DNA from: Candidatus Omnitrophota bacterium
GTDB taxonomy: Bacteria; Omnitrophota; Gorgyraeia; Duberdicusellales; 4484-171
Assembly: GCA_003154195.1 (NCBI GenBank)
Contig: PMCS01000033.1
Location: forward strand, 203 to 37,197
Reading direction: 5' to 3'
Length of the DNA: 36,995 nt
The translations under genes were made by a program, and so were the position numbers. The notes below the pieces were generated by a model, which ran no database searches, had not been told where the DNA came from, and worked only from the letters and a program-made list of their open reading frames with translations. Positions 31,300 to 36,995 of the stretch are shown in pieces. Position 1 is the first letter of the stretch. The number at the start of each line of letters is the position of its first letter.

Positions 31300-31372
31300 C
31301 ATCCCCGCCATCTCGTCACCTCAGGTGACGGATGGCGAGGTCTCGCCAATTTGGTTAACAAATTGGCGGACT
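31300..31372. repeat. Repeat family K (two-hairpin GGTCTCGCC element), copy 1
   Basis: Hairpin 1 is CCGCCATC...GATGGCG with an inner palindrome CGTCACCTCAGGTGACG. Hairpin 2 is CGCCAATTTG-GTTAA-CAAATTGGCG. Between them is GGTCTCGCC. A second copy lies at 36493-36573 in the 23S-5S spacer. Confidence 0.65.
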
Positions 31373-31384
31373 TCAATATTTCCC

Positions 31385-31560
31385 TGCGCTCTCTGCGGTA
31401 AAAGTTTTTGTTTTTATTAACGCGATTCGTTGTTGAAATTGTTTTGTATTCATCTGAGAAATCTGTGGACAAAATTTTTTGCCTTTCCCATTCTCAACAT
31501 TCCTTCAGTATTTCTCTGTGAACCCTGTGCACCCTTGCACTCTGTGGTGAAGATTGTTTA
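31385..31560. repeat. Right arms of repeat families G, F, E and C
   Basis: In order: CTGCGCTCTCTGCGG (G), CGCGATTCGTTGTTGAAATT (F), TCATCTGAGAAATCTGTGG (E) and TCTCTGTGAACCCTGTGCAC with CTCTGTGG (C). They mirror the arms at 29442-29690. Nothing else was found in the gap to the next gene. Confidence 0.6.
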
Positions 31561-31576
31561 TTATTCCCCCCTCCTT

Positions 31577-32380
31577 CTACCGCCACGCGATATTAGCTTT
31601 GTTCCTCAATGGTATCCGCTTATATTCAAACTTAGGCCACCCCAGCATCAATGCCGCGTAGCAAGCGCATCTTTTGTTCATCCCCGCCAATTCCTGAGCC
31701 GGTGGCCACATATTGACCGCCATGTTCAGATATCCCGCCCAACACGTGCCTAAACCTTTGGTTACCGCGGCGATCTCTAAATACGCCGCGGCAATCGTAC
31801 AGGCCTGGGGCGCGGTCATATCATCTTTAAGCGCGTAAGCCAACACCAGACGCGGCGCGCCACGGCATATACGGTCTTTGCCTTTATCCCACGCTTCCAC
31901 TAACCGGTCAAACCGTAAAGAAGCGGCCAGGGGAGAATTATCCGCAATCATCTTCCGCTGCCAATTAATAACTTCCCCGGCAATATCGTGGACGATTTTT
32001 GGGTCGTAAATAATAATCCAACGAACCGGCTGGCGGTTAATGCCGCTGGGCGCGTATCTTGCTGTATCAATCAATTCTTCGATAACCACTTTATCGACAA
32101 CCTTATCTTTAAAATTACGAATCGAGCGTCTCCCGCGCAAAACAAAATCAACATCTTTACGCCATTCGCCGGGAAGCGGCACACATTGTTCGACCGGCAC
32201 CTTCTCCAGGCTTAACGCTCCCGCCAGGCATATTGCCACGCAATGGCCGCAACTGATGCATAATTCATCCGCCCCTTCGATCGACTCAGGATAACCGTTT
32301 TCTTTTTTTTTAATCAACTCCATGGGGCAGTCAGCAACGCAAAGATAATCCTTAACGCACTTTTTAAAATCAACGGTCAT
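31577..32380 (-). CDS. Ferredoxin-fused nitroreductase-family oxidoreductase
   Basis: 267 residues from ATG 32380 (an ATG at 32389 lies 1 nt from AAGG and is less likely). The N-terminal 60 residues are a two-cluster ferredoxin. The second motif is CISCGHCVAIC. The first is C-x2-D-x2-C-x3-CP, with Asp where Cys usually stands. The rest is an FMN-binding nitroreductase fold: RRSIRNFKDKVVDKVVIEEL, ARYAPSGINRQPVRWIIIYD, AAAYLEIAAVTKGLGTCWAGYL and MLGWPKFEYKRIP. Such fusions occur in anaerobes and reduce unknown substrates. Bound flavin and clusters suggest an electron-transfer oxidoreductase. Confidence 0.88.
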   Translation of the reverse strand: MTVDFKKCVKDYLCVADCPMELIKKKENGYPESIEGADELCISCGHCVAICLAGALSLEKVPVEQCVPLPGEWRKDVDFVLRGRRSIRNFKDKVVDKVVIEELIDTARYAPSGINRQPVRWIIIYDPKIVHDIAGEVINWQRKMIADNSPLAASLRFDRLVEAWDKGKDRICRGAPRLVLAYALKDDMTAPQACTIAAAYLEIAAVTKGLGTCWAGYLNMAVNMWPPAQELAGMNKRCACYAALMLGWPKFEYKRIPLRNKANIAWR

Positions 32381-32445
32381 AAAGGCCATACCTTCACGTC
32401 CTTCTTATGCCTACCGTTTACTACTTACTATTTGCTGTTCCCCCG

Positions 32446-33144
32446 TTATTCCTTCCTGGTTCTCCCCGGTACACCGCCATACAATTCCGGAGTGAAATCA
32501 GACTGCCAATACTTTTTAGTCTCAACGTCCATAATCGTAAGTTTTCCCGACCATCCGGCGCCGGTGTCGACATCCCAAACATTACAAAGATGAACCGGCT
32601 CGGAAGTATTATAAACCTGGGTTGTGGTGTGGCCGATAAAAATATCTTTATAGCCGCTGACTTGACAATTATCTCCGATCAAAGATTTCTGCCAGGCCAT
32701 ATTAAGGAGGTTCCTATCCCAGACTAAAGTTTGAACATCATGGCTAAGCAACGGCACAGCGGGGTCGAAGCCACCGTGGACAAAAATCCGGCCGTCAAGC
32801 TCAAGCCAAGGACGGCCGTTTTTTAAAAAATCAATATGCGCTTGCGGCATCGGCCCTCCGTTATACGATGCGATTGTCCGGTCACCGCCCTGGCTGGTCC
32901 AGATTTCCGGTTTATCCCCGCGCAACGCCCAATCCAAAGACCACAAATCGTGATTGCCGATCACCAAATCACAATGTTCGAGCATCAAAAGTTCATCGAT
33001 ACATTGCCGGACTTCCGGATATCCGTCGCACACGTCGCCGATGACAATAAGCCGATCGCCTTTCCGATCAAAACCGGAACGGTCAAGGCACTGTAGAAGC
33101 GCTTTATAGGCGCCATGGATATCGCCAATAACAAAAGTTTTCAT
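32446..33144 (-). CDS. Calcineurin-like metallophosphoesterase (PP2A/Ap4A hydrolase-like)
   Basis: 232 residues from ATG 33144; the 11 residues ahead of it in the open frame come from a family G repeat. Metal motifs: GDIHG (7-11), GDVCDGYPEV, GNHDLWSLD and HGGFDPAVPLL. This is the serine/threonine protein phosphatase-like group that also includes symmetrical Ap4A hydrolases. GDVCDGYPE replaces the usual GDxVDRGP. The substrate, protein or nucleotide, is not decided by sequence. It lies 65 bases upstream of the nitroreductase start, on the same strand. Confidence 0.85.
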   Translation of the reverse strand: MKTFVIGDIHGAYKALLQCLDRSGFDRKGDRLIVIGDVCDGYPEVRQCIDELLMLEHCDLVIGNHDLWSLDWALRGDKPEIWTSQGGDRTIASYNGGPMPQAHIDFLKNGRPWLELDGRIFVHGGFDPAVPLLSHDVQTLVWDRNLLNMAWQKSLIGDNCQVSGYKDIFIGHTTTQVYNTSEPVHLCNVWDVDTGAGWSGKLTIMDVETKKYWQSDFTPELYGGVPGRTRKE

Positions 33145-33148
33145 ATCA

Positions 33149-33183
33149 GTTTTCCCGCAAGGGCGCAAAGTCCGCAAAGAAAA
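33149..33183. repeat. Repeat family G arm (CGCAAAGTCCGC words)
   Basis: The plus strand reads TTCCCGCAAGGGCGCAAAG then TCCGCAAAG. It sits right before the phosphatase start and extends its open frame upstream artificially. Confidence 0.55.
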
Positions 33184-33186
33184 TTA

Positions 33187-33471
33187 TTAATTACGAGCAC
33201 CAAGGGTTGCGCCTCTTTTTTCGCTATTTATTGTTTGTTGAATTCTATACCTAGCACTTATGCATGCCTCTCCTTGCACCCTATTGACGACTGACCAAAA
33301 ATTAAAAATAACGTAACAAAAATAAACTATCAAAATTAAAGTAAGAAAAAATGCCCACTTTTTAAATTTGAATAACCCAACCCCTGCTACAATGGATAAA
33401 ACTCCTAATAAATTTACGATAATCAACCGATAGATGCTAACCGATCGATATACGATTGCAAAATTTTGCAC
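33187..33471 (-). CDS. Small two-transmembrane protein
   Basis: 94 residues from a GTG; the true start is uncertain because neither a Shine-Dalgarno nor an ATG is present. Two hydrophobic helices are visible, about 16-34 (LIIVNLLGVLSIVAGVGLF) and 39-59, joined by KFKK, as in small integral membrane proteins of unknown function. The polar C-terminus is short. The upstream region contains a D and a C repeat arm, so a truncated N-terminus is possible. Confidence 0.45.
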   Translation of the reverse strand: MQNFAIVYRSVSIYRLIIVNLLGVLSIVAGVGLFKFKKWAFFLTLILIVYFCYVIFNFWSVVNRVQGEACISARYRIQQTINSEKRGATLGARN

Positions 33472-33604
33472 CAGGCACGAAAGCCCTATTAAAAAAAATA
33501 AAACAGCCGGTCGCTATAGCGATAAATTTCTTCATGACATTTATCTTCGTAGTCAAGTGGGCCTGGCAAAGCCGGGCGAACGCGCGGCTAAAATTATTTC
33601 ATTT

Positions 33605-33728
33605 TTCCTTCTTCATGAACTTCGTACCTAAAGGAAGGCTGCGCTTTGCTTTCACCACCTTCGTGGTGAATTTTTTTTCTTTTCTCTATTTTTTCTCTGT
33701 GTACTCTGCACCCTCTGTGGTGAAAATC
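33605..33728. repeat. Right arms of repeat families D and C
   Basis: CTTCATGAACTTCGTACC and CACCACCTTCGTGG (D, split by a nested palindrome AAGGAAGGCTGCGCTTTGCTTT), then TCTCTGTGTACTCTGCACC and CTCTGTGG (C). No gene was seen in the gap 33472-33738. Confidence 0.6.
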
Positions 33729-33738
33729 TTGTTTTATC

Positions 33739-34650
33739 CTATCTATTCTGCATCAGGTATTTGAAAGTGCTCAATGCCGCTTTCGCCCCTTCGCCCGCGG
33801 CAATGACAATCTGTTTCTCCGGCACATTGGTCACGTCTCCGGCGGCGAAAATACCCGGGACATTGGTTTCGTTGTGGCCGTTTACGTTGATTTCTTTAAA
33901 GGCGTTTTTTTCTACGATCGAGATAAAATCGGTATTGGGAATAAGCCCGGCTTCGACAAACACCCCCTGCACCGCAAGGGTTTCTTCTTTGCCTTCTTTA
34001 TCCACCTTGATTCCCAATACAAAATTATCGCCGAAGATTGCCGCTACTTTAGAATTATTCAACACTGTCGCAACCTTACTGCTCTCAATTTGCTCCCGCA
34101 TCACCGAGTCTCCGCCCAGTTTAGGAGTATTATTGATAATAAAAACCCGCTTGGCGATTCTGATTAACTGCAGGCCGGCGTCAAGCGCCGAGTTGCCGCC
34201 ACCGATAATCGCCACATCCTTTCCCGCGAAAAGCGGGCCGTCGCAGGTAGCGCAGTAGCTGACACCTTTGTTTTTGAATTCTTTTTCTCCCGGCACATTA
34301 AGTTCCTTAGGCTTCTTGCCGGAGGCGATAATCGCCGACCGAGCCTGGTACTCGCCCTTATCGGTTTTAACCGCAATAACTCCGTCATCCCGCTTAACGA
34401 CAATTGAGGCTTCTTCCTGCTCTTTTAAATCAAAAGAGTAATTACGCATGTGCTCTTCGAATTTAGCCGAAAGCTCCGGCCCGGTGATAAACTGATACCC
34501 GGTATAATTTTCGATATCTCCGCTGATTGCCGCCTGGCCGCCGATATCTTTGGTAATCACAAGGAAATCTATCCTCTTGCGTGCCAAATAGACTGTGGCG
34601 GTAATCCCCGCCGGCCCCGCTCCGATAATGATACAATCATATATTTTCAT
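33739..34650 (-). CDS. trxB: Thioredoxin-disulfide reductase
   Basis: 303 residues, the usual length. It is a cytoplasmic FAD enzyme that reduces thioredoxin with NADPH. The FAD-binding motif GAGPAG is at 10-15. The redox pair CATC is at Cys133 and Cys136. The NAD(P)-binding motif GGGNSA follows near 150, and the second FAD motif GIFAAGDV near 270. GAGG is 6 nt before the ATG. The glutaredoxin-like gene about 800 bases upstream on the same strand may be a substrate, as in NrdH-type systems. Whether NADH or NADPH is used cannot be told. Confidence 0.94.
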   Translation of the reverse strand: MKIYDCIIIGAGPAGITATVYLARKRIDFLVITKDIGGQAAISGDIENYTGYQFITGPELSAKFEEHMRNYSFDLKEQEEASIVVKRDDGVIAVKTDKGEYQARSAIIASGKKPKELNVPGEKEFKNKGVSYCATCDGPLFAGKDVAIIGGGNSALDAGLQLIRIAKRVFIINNTPKLGGDSVMREQIESSKVATVLNNSKVAAIFGDNFVLGIKVDKEGKEETLAVQGVFVEAGLIPNTDFISIVEKNAFKEINVNGHNETNVPGIFAAGDVTNVPEKQIVIAAGEGAKAALSTFKYLMQNR

Positions 34651-34679
34651 AAATAACCTCGCAATAAAACCAAAAACTT

Positions 34680-34890
34680 ACCACTAAGAAACAAAAATTT
34701 AAAACTCCTTATAAAAAAATAAAAATCTCACCACAGAGAGCACAGAGAAAAACTGGAAGAACATCTCACCACCCGCTCGCTTCGCTCGCTGAAGAACACG
34801 AAACGCACGAAGGAAAATAAAAACCAAATTTTTAACAACGAATCACGCTAATTTACGCGAATAAAAACATTTCCCGCCAAGGCGCAAAAT
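34680..34890. repeat. Battery of repeat families D, C, D, F, G
   Basis: TTACCACTAAGAAAC (D, degraded), CACCACAGAGAGCACAGAG (C), CACCACC...GAACACGAAACGCACGAAGG (D, split by a CGCTCGCTTCGCTCGC palindrome), AACAACGAATCACGCTAATT (F) and CCCGCCAAGGCGCAAAAT (G). Mirror arms follow on the other side of the small gene at 34891-35139. Confidence 0.65.
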
Positions 34891-35139
34891 TTATCTTTGA
34901 CTAGCTTTAATCTTGTCCCTATAAAATTCCAATCCCTTTTTATTTTCTAAATACGCAGCATAACCACAATACCCCAACAAATAAAATATCGCTGCTAAAA
35001 TTGCAACAAAAATCCACCATCCATGCTTCGGCTCTTCTATTGGGATACCGGTTACGTTATGTATTTGCGCAAGTATTCTTATCTCTCCACAAATTTCCTT
35101 ATCAATACGTGATTCGTTGTTAAATTTTTCTTTCTTCAC
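34891..35139 (-). CDS. Small membrane protein whose N-terminus comes from a repeat
   Basis: 82 residues from a GTG. One transmembrane helix (about 41-64, WWIFVAILAAIFYLLGYCGYAAYL) follows a polar 40-residue head. The codons for FNNESR (residues 6-11) are the family F repeat word (TTTAACAACGAATCACG). So either the start is truly within the repeat or the annotated start is too far upstream. Function unknown; it is bracketed by inverted repeat batteries. Confidence in expression is moderate. Confidence 0.4.
   Translation of the reverse strand: MKKEKFNNESRIDKEICGEIRILAQIHNVTGIPIEEPKHGWWIFVAILAAIFYLLGYCGYAAYLENKKGLEFYRDKIKASQR
35107..35125 (-). repeat. Repeat family F arm inside the small membrane-protein gene
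   Basis: The minus strand reads TTTAACAACGAATCACG. The same word occurs at 34833 and, inverted, at 31420 and 35320. Confidence 0.6.
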
Positions 35140-35385
35140 TCTTCTTCGTGCCCTTCGTACCCTTCAGTTCGGTACTCCGGACGGGTGGTTAAAAATTTCT
35201 TGTCTTTTCCACCCTACATCTTCCCTCATCTATCTTCCATCATCTCTTGCATCTCTCTGTGCCCCCCTGTGTTCTCTGTGGCGAAAATTTTTGCTTTATC
35301 TTTATTCGCGTAATTTGCGTTATTCGTTGTTAAAATTGCTTTGCTTTTCTTTGCGCCCTTAGCGCCTTTGCGGAAAAATATTTCT
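35137..35385. repeat. Right arms of repeat families D, C, F, G
   Basis: CTTCTTCGTGCCCTTCG with GGACGGGTGG (D, around 35140-35190), TCTCTGTGCCCCCCTGTG with TCTCTGTGG (C, 35250-35282), TTCGCGTAATTTGCG then TTATTCGTTGTT (F, 35303-35335), and CTTTGCGCCCTTAGCGCC then TTTGCGG (G, 35349-35374). Together they mirror 34680-34890. No other gene in the 294-base gap. Confidence 0.65.
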
Positions 35386-35433
35386 GTCTTTAACTTGAGG
35401 CACTTCGAACTTGAGGACACTTTAGGCACTTAT

Positions 35434-35673
35434 CTACACAATCCCCAACGCTTGTTTGATTCTTTCCTTATCAAACCCCACGATAATCTGCCCGTCAATA
35501 TCCAACACCGGCACGCCCATCTGCCCGGATTTTTTGACCATCTCTTCCCCGGCTTCGCGGTTAACCGAAACATCGGCATTCTCGTAAACAATATTATTTT
35601 CCGCCAAAAATTGCTTAACCCTAATACAATATAAGCAAGTTGGCGTGCTGTAAACTTTTACTTTTTTATCCAT
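35434..35673 (-). CDS. Glutaredoxin-like (NrdH/Uxx-star type) protein
   Basis: 79 residues, a single thioredoxin fold. The redox motif is CLYC (Cys13-x2-Cys16) in STPTCLYCIRVKQFL. MGVPVLDIDGQIIVGFDKERI carries the cis-Pro and GF end typical of glutaredoxin/NrdH and of the anaerobe Uxx-star proteins. AAGGAG is 6 nt before the ATG. It likely reduces disulfides with thioredoxin reductase or glutathione-like thiols. A small-peptide unit with a strong terminator lies upstream (35745-35872), a position that would let it attenuate this gene. Confidence 0.88.
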   Translation of the reverse strand: MDKKVKVYSTPTCLYCIRVKQFLAENNIVYENADVSVNREAGEEMVKKSGQMGVPVLDIDGQIIVGFDKERIKQALGIV

Positions 35674-35744
35674 AATATTCTCCTTTGTTTCTATTGTATT
35701 TAAATAAAATACCTTGGCAAGAAATTTCTAAAAATTATACTTGT

Positions 35745-35792
35745 AAAAAAGGCGCGCCCACTGCCTCCCTAACCAAAGACAATGGGCGCGCC
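35745..35792 (-). terminator. Strong intrinsic terminator after the 18-codon ORF
   Basis: A 15-bp stem with two G-U pairs (GGCGCGCCCATTGTC paired with GGCAGTGGGCGCGCC), a 12-base loop and then six T. It lies about 70 bases before the glutaredoxin-like start codon. The GGGCGCGCCC words are themselves palindromic. Confidence 0.85.
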
Positions 35793-35815
35793 CACTTCGC
35801 TAATCGATAAAACTT

Positions 35816-35872
35816 TTACGATTGCGGATTGCAATAAAAATACAGCATGATCGCTGCACAATTATAGTCCAT
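35816..35872 (-). CDS. 18-residue peptide ORF (leader peptide or free small protein)
   Basis: MDYNCAAIMLYFYCNPQS, then TAA. AGGAGG stands exactly 8 nt before the ATG, the best Shine-Dalgarno in the right half of the window, and a strong terminator follows 24 bases after the stop. Two Cys (5 and 14) and a Tyr-Phe-Tyr triplet are notable. It may be a leader peptide of a transcription attenuator for the glutaredoxin-like gene, or a free short peptide, or chance. It is not similar to PqqA or to other known precursor peptides that I can recall. No peptide-modifying enzyme is nearby. Confidence 0.6.
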   Translation of the reverse strand: MDYNCAAIMLYFYCNPQS

Positions 35873-35961
35873 AGCTGAAACCTCCTGAAACTTACAAACT
35901 TTCACGAAATAATTATCTCCATGACAACGTTTCATAAGTTAATTAAAAAAATTCCATATAT

Positions 35962-36020
35962 ACATCGGTGGAAATCCGAAAGGCTGTCGGCACATACCAA
36001 CGCAGTATTTCACCGCACCC
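35962..36020 (-). ncRNA. Possible structured leader upstream of the 18-codon ORF
   Basis: The minus strand holds GGTGAAAT pairing with ATTTC(C)ACC around an inner CCGA...TCGG hairpin, about 90 bases before the short ORF. I could not match it to a riboswitch class by eye. It lies in the 425-base gap between the short ORF and the 5S gene, which otherwise holds the rRNA terminator and AT-rich sequence. Confidence 0.3.
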
Positions 36021-36203
36021 TAAAATAATGAATACAGAAATATCTTTAGAAAAATGCTTTAAACAATATATTTTTTTAGTTATCGGAACGTTTAACGACA
36101 ATAGGCAGATACAGGGTAATTTCGAAGTTTTTCGGCAGGATTTGCTTACTTAAAACTTTTAAAATACACCATTTAACTCAATCATCAGCCTTACGTTGAT
36201 ACT

Positions 36204-36242
36204 AAAAAAGTGAATTATCACCGGCTTCGCCGGTAACTTCAC
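36204..36242 (-). terminator. Terminator of the rRNA operon
   Basis: Reading the minus strand, GTGAAGTTACCGGC pairs with GCCGGTGATAATTCAC across a 3-base loop, with a 2-base bulge. Six T follow. It is about 55 bases past the 5S end. Confidence 0.8.
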
Positions 36243-36297
36243 CTGTTTATTTTTCCTACAAAGAATAAACCTATATAACTGCAGGAAAAATAAAAAT

Positions 36298-36417
36298 ATG
36301 GGGGCACCGATCTACTCTCCCACCTCATTGCTAAGGCAGTACCATTGACCCAGAAGGGCTTAACGGCCGTATTCGGAATGGGAACGGGTGTGGCCCCTTC
36401 GGTATGAGCACCCCCAT
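36298..36417 (-). rRNA. rrf: 5S ribosomal RNA
   Basis: About 120 bases. The ends ATGGGGGTGC and GCACCCCCAT pair as helix I. The internal sequence CACCCGTTCCCATTCCGAA, followed on the 3' side by the GGTGGGAGAGTAG segment, is the standard bacterial 5S. It is transcribed leftwards after 23S. Confidence 0.95.
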
Positions 36418-36492
36418 ATTGTATGAGAACATTTATTAAAGAACGAAAAATTACCACCCAGCCTTTCGGCTCGCTGGGATGAAAGATGAACC

Positions 36493-36573
36493 CATATCCA
36501 TCATCCCCGCCATTTGCTAAAAAAATAACAATTGGCGGGGTCTCGCCAATTTATTTAACAAATTGGCGGAATT
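36493..36573. repeat. Repeat family K, copy 2, in the 23S-5S spacer
   Basis: CCCCGCCA...TGGCGGGG, then TCTCGCCAATTT-ATTTAAC-AAATTGGCGGA. The second hairpin matches copy 1 at 31341-31370 almost base for base. The element makes up nearly half of the 189-base spacer. Confidence 0.65.
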
Positions 36574-36606
36574 CACCTATCTTCCTTCGAAGAAAAATGA
36601 AAAAAT

Positions 36607-36995
<389 letters not shown>

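Noticed and set aside
35968-36153. 61-residue plus-strand ORF from a GTG
   Set aside because: No ribosome-binding site, no recognisable protein features, and it overlaps the candidate leader structure on the other strand.
36239-36457. 72-residue ORF on the minus strand
   Set aside because: It lies across the 5S rRNA gene.

Overview
The window reads as a chromosomal segment of a Gram-negative bacterium. It has a TonB-dependent outer-membrane receptor, periplasmic binding proteins, several lipoproteins and a 23S-5S rRNA pair at the right end. The gene mix (PF04392 binding proteins, LarE, split cobalamin methionine synthase, two-CW protein, HD and DUF3109-like proteins) and the very repeat-rich intergenic DNA suggest an uncultured anaerobic lineage such as Omnitrophota or a relative. 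That placement is a weak inference, not something read from a marker.

Layout. 1-4.9 kb: two near-identical PF04392 binding proteins flank a TonB-dependent receptor, all on the minus strand. 5.1-11 kb (minus): DEAD-box RNA helicase with a DbpA-type tail, a two-TM protein, a small exported protein with superoxide-reductase-like motifs, a clan-A glycoside hydrolase lipoprotein, and malic enzyme. 11.2-13.2 kb (plus): two more PF04392 paralogues. 13.2-17.4 kb (minus): two small Cys-rich proteins, a NarL-type response regulator and a triple-PAS histidine kinase, separated by arrays of one repeat family. 17.4-25.5 kb (minus): HD protein, SpoU methyltransferase, CheY-like receiver, glycogen phosphorylase, MetH without its reactivation domain, and a separate reactivation-domain protein. 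25.5-28.4 kb: MORN/YwqK-repeat protein, an exported protein of unknown function, a lipoprotein, and a pseudogene scrap of a paralogue of that lipoprotein. 28.6-35.7 kb: LarE, small orphan proteins, DUF3109-like protein, ferredoxin-nitroreductase, metallophosphatase, thioredoxin reductase and glutaredoxin-like protein, with inverted repeat batteries between most of them. 35.7-37 kb: an 18-codon ORF with a strong Shine-Dalgarno and terminator, then the rRNA terminator, 5S and the 3' end of 23S, all on the minus strand.

The least ordinary signal is the intergenic DNA. At least ten families of short degenerate words (about 7-12 bp per unit, 3-4 units per arm) occur as inverted arms that can fold into long hairpins or bracket one or more genes. 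Some have entered genes: one sits in frame inside malic enzyme, one supplies the C-terminus of the glycoside hydrolase, and one supplies the first codons of an 82-residue membrane protein. A second candidate is the 18-residue peptide unit and its 15-bp-stem terminator, placed where an attenuator of the glutaredoxin-like gene would be. A third is the kinase, whose two PAS domains carry matching three-cysteine motifs, next to two small Cys-rich proteins.

All calls are by eye from translated sequence and motifs; no search was run. Starts were moved inward where a Shine-Dalgarno or signal peptide supported it.
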